The position numbers and the translations under genes are program-made. Positions 49,801 through 61,323 of a stretch of DNA of 64,000 bases are shown here, piece by piece. The notes under the pieces were generated by a model that was given only the letters and a program-made list of their open reading frames with translations, made no database searches and was not told where the DNA came from. Positions within the stretch are counted from its first letter, which is position 1, and every line of letters begins with the position of its first letter. Source of the stretch: Phragmites australis (lineage: Eukaryota > Streptophyta > Magnoliopsida > Poales > Poaceae); the NCBI RefSeq assembly GCF_958298935.1, contig NC_084940.1, positions 22,501,146 through 22,565,145 of the forward strand, in the 5' to 3' direction.

Positions 49801-51903
49801 TTAGTTTCAGTAAAGTAAGTGCACAAAGTACCAATTGTGATTTGGTTTTCTTTTACCCTCTTGTTCAGTCAACATTTGTCAAAGTTTGAACTGATAACCA
49901 TGTTACACAAACAGGTGAAAATGTCTTTGTACAATCTTAATTGCACAAACTATGTCTGATGAAATTTGGTTGAAAACAGCTGCAAATTTGTTTTGACATC
50001 AGGAATATGATAGTGCCTGTATGTACTGCCAACATGAGTATCAAGGTTAGAAGGTGTATTCCAAACTAAAGGCTAGATTATTCTCAGATCAATTAGGCAA
50101 TTAGAACCAAAATTAATTAATTAGCCTCAGAATACAGTTATGTCAAACTTCTTTTGATTTCTCTAGTGAACAGACTGCAATATAATGTGTGAGACTGAAG
50201 ACACATATTCCATTGCATGAAGTGCCCAGATACATTTGATTTAGATTAGGAAATTATAAGCATACCTGTTACGTTCTGGTGGATTGAGGAGCAATTCAGG
50301 TAGAGAGGTAGAGGAAGGTTGGGGAAGAACCGAAGAACAGAGTTGGGGAGGATCAGGGAGGTAGATTCAGAGGTTCAGAGTTCAGGTTTCACAGATGCGG
50401 CCCTCTTCACGTAGACACGCCGACCTACTTAACCTCTCATGGTCCAGCCTGTATCCAGTGAGTACATGGCCCACTGGCTCGGTGGGTACAAGGAATTGGG
50501 CTTCTTGGCCTGCTTGCTAGTCCGGGTCAGTTCTGGAGCCTGCTTGCCTTCTTTAATTCTTGGTCCCCTTTTCCCTCCTTGAGCAGTGGAGGTTGATGCC
50601 GATGCCGCTGGCTTCGTGACTATGTTTCATAACAGCTGTTTTAACCGTTTTAGCCAGGGGCATGAATGGTCTTGAATCCATACCAGTTAATTCTCCTAGG
50701 AAGGAAGCAGTCCTCCCTTGAGAGGATCCGCACATCCCCAGCATACCAGTACTGAGCGATCACCAACACCAGTATATTAGTCGGTAATTTTTCTGTTAGA
50801 TTAGTATATCAGGATATACAATATCGTCACCGGTACCTTAAGTTAAAAAATAGCTGCAGAGTAACTTTTGCATCAGCCTGGTAGTCACTTGTACATTTGC
50901 TGTTCGAACTATGAAGTAGTAATTATACCGGTAGCTATTATACAACTATCATGTATCCAAAATTGACTTGTCTTTGCTAATTTTCCACCAAGAACAAACA
51001 TAAACATAAGAGCTTATCTTTTATCCAAAGTCATCTTTCATTTCTCATGATCATGGCAGCTGGAGATCCAGGGATTGTGCCCGGCTCTTGTCCAAATAGA
51101 AAGGAATCGCAGCCACTGAACTCAGGATCTGCATCTCTATTTCTGCAAAATTATTTCCCCACGATTCCTGTAGAGAATGAAGCATGTAAAGAGAATTCTG
51201 TTGGGCTGCCACAGATGGTCCAAGCTTGTTATGCCGTGGCTGGAAATAGAATCCCCAACTTCATAGCTGTGAATTTCTACATGGTAATATTTCAATCCCT
51301 CAAATACAGACAAGATATGTCTATTGCATTGAATTTCATCCCCTGAAATGCAAACAAGATATGTCTGTTTTATTGAATAGAACTTTTCTTACTACAATGT
51401 GTGCAGCGAAGCGATGGTGGTGGTGTTTTTGATGTTCAAGACAGAATCAATGGCCTCACATTATGTGGTTGCAACACCATTGCTGCTTGCCAGGTAATTA
51501 ATTGTAAAGCCAAAAATTGATGTTTAATTGAATAGTTTCAACATTGGAACACGTTATGCCATTCCACTTAGCAAGTTACACTTGGTTTCCATGATCGTTA
51601 GTTTTCTTGGAAGGCTGTAGAATATTGTCTTTTGGACCATACTGCTTTTATCATCTTTGTTTTCATACCGGTGTTTGCTGAAGTCTCACTAAGAAATGTC
51701 TGCAGGCTGGGGCACCAATGAGTGCATGCAAGAACATGGGGGCACCTAATCGGACTTCTTCCTCCTCCACCTCCTCTGTAAATGGAAACGTCTATTCAGG
51801 AACTATAGAATTCAAGACACATCCCTCTGTTGCCAGCAGTACTTCCATCCGGAGTAGTTTTGTTGTTTTGCTAAGTCTGTTGTTGACTTTAAAGCTGTTT
51901 TGA
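44431..51903 (+). CDS. GPI-anchored PI-PLC X domain-containing protein
   Basis: Eight exons: 44431-44520, 44773-44895, 44978-45115, 45193-45291, 45549-45852, 51060-51283, 51407-51493, 51706-51903. All introns are GT-AG and phases agree, giving 420 residues. The order is: signal peptide (1-~28, Leu-rich), a small Cys-rich module (CSSARDCGTGLYC...), then the PLC-like TIM-barrel half. Its two catalytic-type His lie in WLVTHNSFS (~83) and VWLCHS (~136), followed by FIEDYV and YQWSYLLENE. The C-terminus has a Ser/Thr-rich spacer and ends in a hydrophobic FVVLLSLLLTLKLF without a cytosolic tail, as expected for a GPI anchor. Related plant proteins are secreted or cell-surface PLC-like phosphodiesterases; substrate is unknown. 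Intron 5 is 5207 bp, the others 76-422 bp. Confidence 0.9.
46287..47027. mobile_element. Possible DNA element with TGTTACCG inverted ends
   Basis: The segment begins TGTTACCGAGA and ends TCCCGGTAACA, a short near-perfect inverted pair. Inside are a GC-rich block and a GA microsatellite at about 46818-46869. I found no target-site duplication, so the class and limits are uncertain. Confidence 0.3.
46818..46869. repeat. GA microsatellite
   Basis: About 26 GA units in the PLC intron; frames across it on both strands are repeat translations. Confidence 0.95.
47990..49435. mobile_element. Ds-like non-autonomous hAT element
   Basis: 1446 bp with terminal inverted repeats TAGGGATGAAAATGG and, at the right end, CCGTTTTCATCCCTA, the Ac/Ds-type terminus with one mismatch. 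It is flanked by a perfect 8-bp duplication TACATACT (47982-47989 and 49436-49443). No transposase frame is present. Both subterminal regions carry repeated AACGATA/TTATCG words. The core (about 48200-49050) is GC-rich and unrelated to the ends. It lies in intron 5 of the PLC-X gene. Confidence 0.9.
50280..50760. repeat. Possible unclassified repeat in the PLC intron
   Basis: A block of higher GC content with purine-rich GAGGTAGAGG repeats at its left and a short minus-strand frame. It looks like transposon-derived sequence, but I could not define termini or family. Confidence 0.25.
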
Positions 51904-54720
51904 TCTTTCAGGCTTCAGTTTTCACTTCTCCATGGTTTTTCTTTTCTATAGAAGAAATTTAATATTGGCATTTGTTGTAAGCTTGTTTCTCTGTTCGGAT
52001 GACGGTTAGTAACTTACTAGCTTTCTGATATAGATTTCAAAGTGTGAGTAGATGACAGTTGTCTCAATGTTGATAAACAATGAGTATGCAATATATGGTA
52101 GCAGTTTCACTTTGTTCTGCCCGAAGTAGTGCAAATCAAACGATGAGTTATGTTCCTGCTGGTCGGTGTCAAATTCGAATATGTGTTATCAAATTCCAAT
52201 ATGTGTCATCAAATTCAAATATGTGTTATATTGCAAAGTTGCATAAGGTAAAGTTTGAAATACTCGAGTCTCTCTGCTTCTGCTTGCAGTCAGGCTCGAA
52301 TGCATGCCTTTTAACAGGCACCGCAGTGCCGCACTTTTATCCAGTGTGGATTTTCTTGTGCCGGAGGTGATGGCATATACAATTTCGGGGTGTGACGCAT
52401 GGAATCATAGATATGATGCCATGTATTGTGAGTGTCTGTCCTGTGACAGAAAATGTAAGTACGGTGGAACATGTTTCACACTCTTTTGTGCCTCATGCGC
52501 TTGCCCTTTTCAGAATATATCAATTTGATGTCGATGTTGTTCATACCATGATACTAACTCAAGTCCCCAAGCAGCACCCGAGTCCCAACCTCCAGAGCCC
52601 GGAGATCGTGTCCTTCTTTCCCTTACCAATTTCCATGTTTGAATGAACTTTTATTGCAAGTGAACTCCACCAATTGGATATTATCTAGGGTTCTAGGCGA
52701 TCCAAGCCAAGTCCAGCACCTCCAGAACCAGAGATTGACGCAGAATGGCCAGGTTTGGTAGCTTGCCAAGGGCTTCTCTGGTGGCACTAAGCTCCAATAG
52801 CCCAATACCCTTGTGCTCCTTAGCGTCAGGGGAGAAGCCAGTGTCACAGAGAGCGGGATGCATGGTTTTCTACTGTTCATGCTCTCCAAAAATTTAGGTT
52901 TAACCACTATTTTCTACTGGAATATATCTATAAAATTCAACAAAATTATTATGCTAGAGAAGTGCATTTCAAGGCAAATCTACATGTATGATTTTCATAT
53001 TTTCAATCTATATATTTGAAATCTAGTGATAGTTAAAGTTTCAAATGATTGACTGAAAGCATTTGTGACCGGAGAGAGTTAAGTGATAAGCATAAATGGA
53101 TTACTCAATAAACAAATTCTGCCTATGCACCTACTGAAATGGACTTGACAAGTAACGAGGACCTGGATATGATTGTCTTAGCAAAATATCACATGATGTA
53201 TTGTGACACTAGAACATCAGTAAAGAGACACCAATTATTTTTGGGATTTTTTTTGTTTTACTTAGACTTTTTTATATTTTAGTTACACCGTTGCTTTTTA
53301 TACAATTATGTATGCCACAAGATCTATGTACTTACGGCTTACTAGATTCAGCCTATAAACTTAAAGGAATAGGCTCTAAGACATGTGAGTGGCTTAGCAA
53401 GATATCACTTGATTGCTATTACAATTTGCTTTTGCAACAGCTGGAAAGAGACACCAAGTGTTTTTTCAATCACCATTACCTTGAAATAAAATTTATCATA
53501 TAACTAATGTCATGACTAAGTCATAAGACGTCTGTAACATTTTGAATATATTTGCTCTTCTTATAATTTGATATAACAAGATAGTATATGGAGAAGATGC
53601 AACATACCTTTCTTTTTACAAAAACGGGAATTGTTGTCTCATTTGTGCCTCCTTGGACCAATTTTTATCTTCTTCCTCCAACCCGAACCTTTAGTTTTTT
53701 TCCATATTGAATCATAGAGCTCCCTTCTTCACCATATGTCTCAACAGACGCTATAGTTGGCATCATACCTCATCCCATCATTATTTTGTCTCAAATTAGT
53801 GGAGAAAACGAGCTCTAATTTTCCTTGTATACAATATCAGTTAGCTGATGATAAGCAGCCACCGAAATAGTGACGATTTTTTTCCTTACTAGTTAACAAT
53901 ACTATTCAAGTTTTGAAATCTTCAATTGAATTCCGAAGTACTTGATATCGTGTCCATATGAGATTTGGAAAACTTTAACCCTTGCTGTACCTTTTGAGTT
54001 TCTCTTACACTAAAAAAGCAGTTGCTCCTCTATCAAGGTCAGTAGGTTTTGAGCGAATCTTCAAAGTAAAGTAGCATTTCGAGTAATAAAAATGAAATTC
54101 AAGAGCACCGTATAATGCTAAACTTTCTTTTGAGAAGTGTTAGAGCAATAAATCCTGCAAGGAAAGAACCGCACATTTATGCTACCATGGAGCACATAAA
54201 GTGTTTGGAGGTAGGAAGAGAATCTTGTTGCATCACCACTATGAAAATGTAAAAAGATCTCACCAAAACATTAGACTAAATGAGGTAATCTCATCTACAG
54301 CCCTTGGAATCCTCAAAGAATAAATGTTGTTTCATTTACATCAAAAGTTGCCTTCGCCGACATATTCTTTCATCTAAGTAGAGAGTCATAATGTAATACC
54401 CTAGGTATTTTCAAAATAAACAAAAAGGTGTTGACCACGAGAATGCAAAAAATTGATTTTTAAATTTATTGCTGGGATGAACGATCAGAGACCACGGATA
54501 CGTAATCTTGTAAAGATAATTCTGTTTTACTATTTAAACAGAATCATAACAATTCCAATAATTTTGAACCATCGGATATCAACTAATATTTTTTATTCGG
54601 ATTCAATGAGATAAATCCAAGGCTCTATAGAAGACGTCGCCCCTGTCCAGAACCTGTTCGCACGTCACTTTCTTCTCATTCTGTACGGTCGTCGCATTGC
54701 ACTGCTGCTAAAGATGTTTA
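51904..54720. other. PLC 3' flank and intergenic region
   Basis: The PLC 3' untranslated region probably occupies the first few hundred bases. A triple ~21-bp repeat of the type TCAAATTCNAATATGTGTTA lies at about 52167-52230. A possible NLR remnant is listed separately. The remainder (53000-54720) is AT-rich and I see nothing coding in it. Confidence 0.5.
52694..52831 (-). pseudogene. Possible NLR leucine-rich-repeat fragment
   Basis: A minus-strand frame of about 45 codons contains EALGKLPNLAILRQS followed by LEVLDLAW, resembling the leucine-rich-repeat part of grass NB-LRR resistance proteins (typical wording EALGRLPNLAILRL). It stops at both ends and no NB-ARC sequence is nearby. A short decayed fragment at most; chance resemblance is possible. 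Confidence 0.3.
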
Positions 54721-55202
54721 AGTAGATCGTGTTTACTGGGTCGATCTGAGGCACAGCACTGTAGACACGATCTAGCCATGGCATGGCACGGTCTGACCGA
54801 GTTGAGCCGGTATGGGCACGGCCCGGCACGATCCGGCGCAGCACGTATATGCCTAGTTATTTTCTATTATATATATATATTTAATTGTGTAGCTATTTTT
54901 TATCTATTTTTTATATTTTTATCTATTTTCTATATATTATTTTCTATATATTTTTTAATATATATATATATATATTCATTTTATATATATATTTTTTATC
55001 TATTTTGGCCCGCCAGGCTGAAATTATACCTAAGTCGGCCCGGCACGGTACGGGCACCGACGGACCGTGCCGTGAGCCGAGAGGAGACACACGAGCCAAC
55101 ACGGCACGACCCATTACAGTAGATAAACTATTTGAACCGTACCGTAGCCGGGTCATACCGAGTCAGGCCCGTACCAGGCCGACCTGAATGGCCCATTTAA
55201 CC
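54721..55202. mobile_element. Possible non-autonomous DNA element with AT-rich core
   Basis: The segment lies between direct repeats ATGTTTA (54714-54720 and 55203-55209). GC-rich flanks full of CCCGGCACG/CGTGCC words surround a TA-rich core (about 54860-55000). This layout is common in hAT-like non-autonomous elements of grasses, but the terminal inverted repeats are weak. Confidence 0.4.
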
Positions 55203-55225
55203 ATGTTTAGCTGCTGCCATCCACA

Positions 55226-56107
55226 GTGTCGCCGCCCGTCCCTGCCGTCGTCGGCCCGCTCGCCCCCGCGCCGCTCGCTGCTGTCGCCGTCGGCCGCCGC
55301 GTGCCTCACCTAGCCACGCCACGCCCGTCGTTCGGCTGCCTGGCCGTGCTGCTGACCGCAGCCATCCGCCCGGTCGCCGTTGTCCCTGCGCGCTCTCTCA
55401 GCCCAGCGGAGGCGACGCGATTCGCAACCCCTCCTCTGGCGCGCGGGCGCTGCCGCCGTTCTCTCGCTCTCCAGAACTCTGCCAAGAGAGAAGCCCTTCT
55501 GAAGGAGCCATATTATGATGTGTGCATTGAAATGACCAGAATGTCGTTAGAATTCAAGAGTATTCCTCTCCATGGTCTTCTTGCTTCAAACGAAGCCAGC
55601 AGCAAAGCGTGCCAGTCTTCCAGTTGGTGACGACAGATGAGAGCGTATGTATAACAGGATATGCTTTGTCCATTTGTTGGAGATGCAAGCTAGCCATGCA
55701 TCAATGAATATTCGAAGCGTGTTTGCTTATTTTCATATCCTCAATGGTAATCAGCTGCAGGGAGCTCATTCTTCATTGCTGCAGGGAAGTATGTGCCCAA
55801 CATGGGTACGGGAGAGAGGGGATTGACATGCTTAAACAGATGAGAAACAATGAAAGATTTACAAGATTGCAACTCAAAATGCCTGGTTGCTCTTCTCGGC
55901 TCTGTGGTTTTGCATCTCTTCAGGCTGTTTCGTCAGCAAGGTCAGAATTCCTGGCAGGAGTACATACTTGCTTACTTTCTTTTGATCAGGAATGAGTTCT
56001 CAAGGGAGTCGAAGAAACAATCAGTTTTGATTGAACCAGATGTTCACTACTGTGATATTTCAGAATTGGATGTGGATTTTTCATTTGCTACAGATTTTGA
56101 CAGTTAA
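55226..56107 (+). other. Unrecognised open frames near a MATE fragment
   Basis: Two plus-strand frames (55226-55630 and 55850-56107) are open, the first GC-rich at its start, the second containing QEYILAYFLLIRNEF and EPDVHYCDISELDVDF. Neither begins at a convincing ATG and I do not recognise either. They may be exons of a decayed gene; their protein-like composition is the only support. Confidence 0.25.
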
Positions 56108-56184
56108 GAGCTGGAACTTCAGAAGCAGAAACCTGCTCTGAAGATTTAGTCGGGAGGTGAATCAAGTGGCAACAGATCAAATGA

Positions 56185-57069
56185 TTGCTTCGCAATATCT
56201 TGGTATGCTTCTACTTCTCTGGTCTTTAAGCCAAAGAGCAGTTCTACTACCACCAAAGAAAAAAAAATCGAAGACCTAGATTTTGTTGGGTACATAAAAT
56301 CTGGTGGCATGCTGTTAGGAAGAACCAGTGGCGGATGGACCATTATGGTGATGTATGGCACCTGGATGGACCATTATGTCAAGGTATGGCAGTGTCATAC
56401 CTCGATTTCGGTCCAGCCCATAAGCCCACCTCATATGGATATGGCCTTGAGCAGTCAATACTGATTCAGTGAGGATTCGGCAAGGCAAGGCCACAATGCA
56501 AGCATCTTGTATGGATTCAGCAAGGCTGCCAAGGCGAGTATGGATTCCGTGACGATTCGTCTTCTTGACTGCCTTTGATCTTGCACACGGTGAGCGAATG
56601 GCTGCGCTCAGCGTGACTGGCCTCGGCAGCCTCGATGGCGACTTGACGTCGGCATTTGGCAATAGTCCCACTCTAGCGCTCACCGTCCTCCTGCAGACAG
56701 CACTGCGGCTAGCCCGCAACCCTGCACTGGCATGGCAGCACACAGCCGCCCACGAGCAGCAGCTGCTCGTTCGATGCCGGCTGCCCGCGAGCCCACCATA
56801 CCTCAAATTTAATCCTCCCTCCGCCACTGGGAAGAACCATTTTTGTTCTAATAACAATGACCCTTGGAACTGCAATGGCTGCTCGGCAAGGCACCCTAGC
56901 CATGTCTGCTCATCAAATATGTCTGCAAATATGGTTGGTAGTATCATTACTTTCGGATGCATTAGCTGTTTCTGCCCAGGCGTTGATTGCAAGTTCATTT
57001 GCTAGACTTGACTATGAAAAAGTGAAGGAGGTCACGTACTATGTATTAAAGAAGATCACAAAAATCTAG
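56185..57069 (+). pseudogene. MATE (DETOXIFICATION-type) transporter fragment split by a MITE
   Basis: Two pieces of one MATE exon flank a DNA element. The left piece (to 56325) reads RAVLLPPK, then LDFVGYIKSGGMLLGRT. The right piece (from 56838) continues in the family order with TMTLGTAMAARQG, HQICLQIWLVVSLLSDALA, QALIASSFA and KVKEVTYYVLK, ending at a TAG at 57067-57069. The wording matches the plastid EDS5/DTX44-46-like branch of MATE transporters, where this is the central loop and following helices. Neither N-terminal nor C-terminal exons were found in the window, and the exon is interrupted by 504 bp, so I call it a pseudogene fragment. An intact gene with distant exons is unlikely. 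Confidence 0.65.
56326..56829. mobile_element. 504-bp hAT-type MITE inside the MATE exon
   Basis: Terminal inverted repeats CAGTGGCGGA and TCCGCCACTG, flanked by a perfect 8-bp duplication GGAAGAAC (56318-56325 and 56830-56837). The 8-bp duplication and CAGTGGCGGA termini are those of a plant hAT group. Removing the element and one duplication rejoins the MATE reading frame. Long frames within it (both strands) are not conserved proteins. Confidence 0.88.
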
Positions 57070-58373
57070 ATCCGAGGTGAGAAAGGAAGTGGGAATTTGT
57101 GGACATTTTAAACTTTGGAGGACAGCCTGCGGGATGGGAACTAAAGGAAGAGTGGTTGCTTAACGGTTGGCTCTGTTTGGTATGTGGTGCGTCTGATACT
57201 CAAGAGTACCTCCAAATTTCATTAAGCTTGCAAAGGGTGCCTACACACCTGGTCGAATGACAGCATCAGACTGCATGTTTGGGAAAATTGGATAAGGCAC
57301 TGAGTTGTTTCGGAGGGATTTTCCTTGTGGACATTAGAAACCTTATCTCCTATGTGCTATAACACTTCAGCCCTACTATGATGACCCCATAAATGGTGAG
57401 GTGATAGGACCTCCGCTCGTGCTTAAACGAGCTCTCATCATTGTCTTCGGTAAAAAAGCAAGTAATGTAGGAGGTGTAGCTTATATTTATGTCTTACTTC
57501 TGCATAGATTGAAGTATTTGTCTTTTTCTATTTTATTCAAATTATGAACGATATTGTATTTGATGAATTAAATCTATGCTATTCTAATAATTGCGATTAC
57601 ATTATTGGCATCATGGATTGATAGTGGTGTTGTTCATCATGAGGATCTATAAAAAAAAACAATATACATACATATGCCGTCAACGGTATCGTGCCGTGAC
57701 TCGTACCGACATATGGAGTTGCGTGAGAGGTCAGTATCATCCAACACAAAACTCTTAAATAAAGTTACATCATGGTATTCATATATTTATATAATATTTG
57801 AAGAATACATAATTTTAGAGAATTTGATGCCATGATATATGAGTGATTGTGTTGAGAGATATTATATCGTGTGAAAGAATACCATTTAAATTCTTATGTC
57901 TGGATCTATCATTGTAAGTAAATTGTTGTTTCTAAATTATTCTTTTAACTAAGCGAGATATGTTTATACTCATAGCCATTACTTACTGAGTTTATCTCAC
58001 CCGTTACATCATTTACAGATACGTTTAGGTCATTTGTACGAGAATACTGGCTGGGGACTAGAAGTTTGCACATACTACAATGTTAATAATCCAGTTCACG
58101 TTGCAAGGAAACTCAGTTAGTAATATTACATTTTTACTTATTATAAGTTTTGTTTGAAAGAAGAAATTGTCATTGTTTGAGGTGAAAGGAGTTGTTTTGC
58201 GAGATAAGAGTCGTGAAGAGCTTTAGTTGTTGATTATATCATGTTTAGATGTTTATTTTTATCATACTTGTGTTGATATGATAGTTATACCTCAAATTTT
58301 AAATTTTAAAAGAGGTGTAGAAATTTTGAATTTTGGCTAAAACAAGTTTTAGTGGCAGAGTAGGTGGTATAAT

Positions 58374-58387
58374 TGGTATCAAAGCTT
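58374..58387 (+). other. Possible retrotransposon primer-binding site
   Basis: TGGTATCAAAGCTT differs by one base in its core from the plant initiator-tRNA-Met site TGGTATCAGAGC. The preceding ~400 bp have LTR-like wording, but no matching second LTR or CA end was seen. Confidence 0.35.
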
Positions 58388-59561
58388 AAAATTTAGGTGA
58401 ACCGCATCTGGTCATACTCAGTGCTCAAAACTTTATTATACCAGTCTCTGAATCGTTGTTGTTAAACACAAGTTTTACAATATGTGATATCATAGTCATA
58501 CAACAAAGTAAATAGGAAAATAAATCCACAAAGCTAATAATATATAAAGCGCTCCGCAAAGATTGAGTAATAAAATTCACATCACCAGAGGGCACAACAT
58601 GATTAACATGGGGATATGTCATTCCACAGGTAACTCGGATGTGAACGTGACCAACACTTAATTCGTGAGTCTACCCATTGTCGTTCCTAAAGTCTAGATC
58701 TTTCTCTGAAATCATAAGCAAAAGTGAGTACAAACATACTCAGCAAGCTCCAATTTTTGCCCTATATCAAGGGATATAAATACATACATATAATGTTGAC
58801 AAGGGTATGGCTATAAGTTCAATTTTTGTGAAAATACCAAGTTTACACATACAAGAATTTATTTTATAAGGCGGGTTTTGTGGAAAAATCATATAATCAT
58901 TATCAAATGAAGGAGGGGTTCAGCTATGGTGGAAGGTTACTAGGGTTTAAGTTTTAATGTTGTCGGACACTCTGTCTATAGTAACCCACGGCTTACTGTC
59001 GAACTTATTTTCAAAAATAGGCACACCTTGCCCACTCACACTATAATGAAATGCACACAACCCATACTAGTTTTTATGATCAAACTATAGTTCGTCTGTA
59101 ATCATGGACACGGCTATTCAAATGGTTTGATCTTTATAGAGTGTTACACTTTACCTACAAGCTGAGTTTGGCAACATACCACCGTCGTGGTAGTGCGACT
59201 TAACAAAGCCATTACCCACCTCAATATCCTCCCACTAGATGCATACGGGAGCTAACCAGGGATTCTTAACCTATACTAGGCCTCCAATCTCGATGGTACG
59301 AGGGTGGGATAGCTCCGTGCCCACAAGCGTTCAAGCTCCAAGCTCGATGATCGCGTCTCACCAGGGCTTGGCCTCATGATAGGGCATACATATGCGTGCG
59401 TGTTCAATAGGATGTGTGTGTTCGCACACTGAGCATCTAGGACTCTCCAATGTATTTTTAGCGTGTGGTTAAGACACGCAAGCATGTGCGTACGTGGGGC
59501 GTGATTTTAGTGTGTGAGTTGTGTGTGTCTGGTTGTACTCTAGATAAAAGAAGATGTAACT

Positions 59562-60105
59562 TTAGTGATGAAATGTAGTGGTGAAACATTATTTTGCCAC
59601 TGTTTAACAAGTTAATTGTCACTAAATAATTATTTTCTCACTATTATGTAGTTTATTAGTGACTAAATTTTATATCACCACAAGATATACCATTAGTGAT
59701 GAAATATAGTGATAAAATTTTGTGTTGCCATTGATTCCCACGTTAATTGTGACCAAACTGTTTTTCCTCGCTATTATGTAGTTTATGGGTGATAAAAATC
59801 TATATCGCCACATGATATTCATTAGCGACGAAGAGTAGTGAGGAATTTTGTTTTGACACTGATTCCCATTTTAACTGTGATGAAACTATTTTTCCTCACT
59901 ATTATATAGTTTATTAGTGACAAAAAAACTGTATTGCTGCAAGATTCATTAGTGACCAAATATTGATTTGTTACTGTTTACCAAGATAATTGTGACTAAA
60001 TAATTTTTCTCACTATTATGCTATTTATTAGTGACAAATTAATATTTTACCACATGATATCATATGACTGATGATAAAGTAGTGGCAAATTATTATTTCA
60101 CCACA
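59562..60105. repeat. Tandem array of ~125-140-bp units
   Basis: Five diverged units start at about 59562, 59693, 59822, 59949 and 60068, each beginning near TTAGTGATGAAATATAGTG and containing TATTATGTAGTTTATTAGTG. The wording (short GTGAC-type words in both orientations) recalls subterminal repeats of CACTA elements, but no CACTA terminus was found next to it. Confidence 0.75.
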
Positions 60106-60594
60106 TAATTTTGCCGCACCTTATTTGATTAATGGTATAAAAAAATTCTCACATTCGGCCTCTCTGCTAACAACTGATTTGATAAATAGTGTTGAAACAT
60201 TTTATTTTGTCACAAGTGATATCTTTAATCAAATATACAAAATTTCCCCAAATCCATAGCTGCAGCCACAATCGAACTGGCCGAGATAGGAGCTTTGTTT
60301 GCTCTTTAGATGGTATAGAGCTCCCATTTAGATGATATTTGCAATCTAGGTGGATCCGAACAAGCTAAGATATAACGCACAAAAAACCATCTAAACCGCC
60401 ATGTCACTGAACCCTACACCTAGTAAAGAGAGTGCACGGCTTCGTGGACAGCAACGACGAAAAAATGGAGTGAACACACTGTGAGTGGTGGGGGAGACAA
60501 TCGGACAATGCAAGGAAATGCCCTGTATTTTTACAGGTCGGTAACGCGTATAACCATTTCTGCAACTATATATGTAATTACTGCACACAAGCTC

Positions 60595-60797
60595 CATATA
60601 TATATATATGTATGTATATATATATATATACATATATATATATACATACATATATATATATATATACATATACATATACATATACATATATATATACATA
60701 TACATATACATATATATACATATACATATACATATATACATATACATATACATATACATATATATATACATATACATATATATATATATACATATAC
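60595..60797. repeat. TA/CATATA microsatellite
   Basis: About 200 bp of TA and CATATA units; five overlapping Ile/Tyr/His frames on both strands are repeat translations, not genes. Confidence 0.95.
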
Positions 60798-61323
60798 TAG
60801 CAAAGTGTCCGTAAGTTATAATGGTTCCTAAATTTAACCCATGACATTGATTTACTTCTCACACGAAGAGATTAACCCATATGCTAAAGATAATATATTT
60901 TTATAGAGTAAAAGTGCTCTACAATGCTAAAAATATAACATTACAACAGTATCTTACTCTTGATTTGTAGTCCAAAACAAAAACAATGAAAATAACTTCT
61001 ACAATAACATTCAAGAGACATCTAGATACATGAACACCACATCTTTGTATATAATATTTCTTAGTGAATGTCCGACAAGAGTTGAACCACTTATCATTAC
61101 CCCATGTAGCAAGTATTATCATTGGTCATTGCAGTAGCTCATGATAGCGTGATGTAGAGTTGTCCCTACGAAAGACTCAGATCCGAGAGAAGGAAGTGGA
61201 CTACAATGTAGCCCTCCATAATGATGTTTTTGTGTATACATATGATGGAAATATGGCCAAAGCCGTCCAGCGTCACAGAAGATATGAAGGATTCCGAAAA
61301 ACCATTAACCCTAACAGGTAAAT

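Larger units (their letters stand above)
45853..51059 (+). other. 5.2-kb intron 5 of the PLC-X gene, transposon-filled
   Basis: The donor is GTAAGT at 45853 and the acceptor ATGGCAG ends at 51059. The intron splits a Ser codon (T | CT). It contains a TIR-like segment with a GA microsatellite, a Ds-like hAT element and a repeat-like block at 50280-50760. No reading frame in it has gene support. Confidence 0.8.
57070..61150. other. Intergenic region with LTR remnants and repeats
   Basis: No gene is seen. Bases about 57950-58380 look like an old gypsy LTR ending at a primer-binding-like TGGTATCAAAGCTT (58374-58387). A similar LTR-like block in opposite orientation is near 58700-59000 (ACAAACATACTCAGCAAG). 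A ~125-140-bp tandem array (59562-60105) and a TA-rich microsatellite (60595-60797) are listed separately. Confidence 0.45.

Noticed and set aside
56315..57005. 227- and 146-residue frames on opposite strands over the MITE
   Set aside because: They cross the MITE boundaries, and the conserved MATE protein is in another frame.
60391..60831. Several Ile/Tyr/Met-rich frames on both strands
   Set aside because: They are translations of the TA/CATATA microsatellite.
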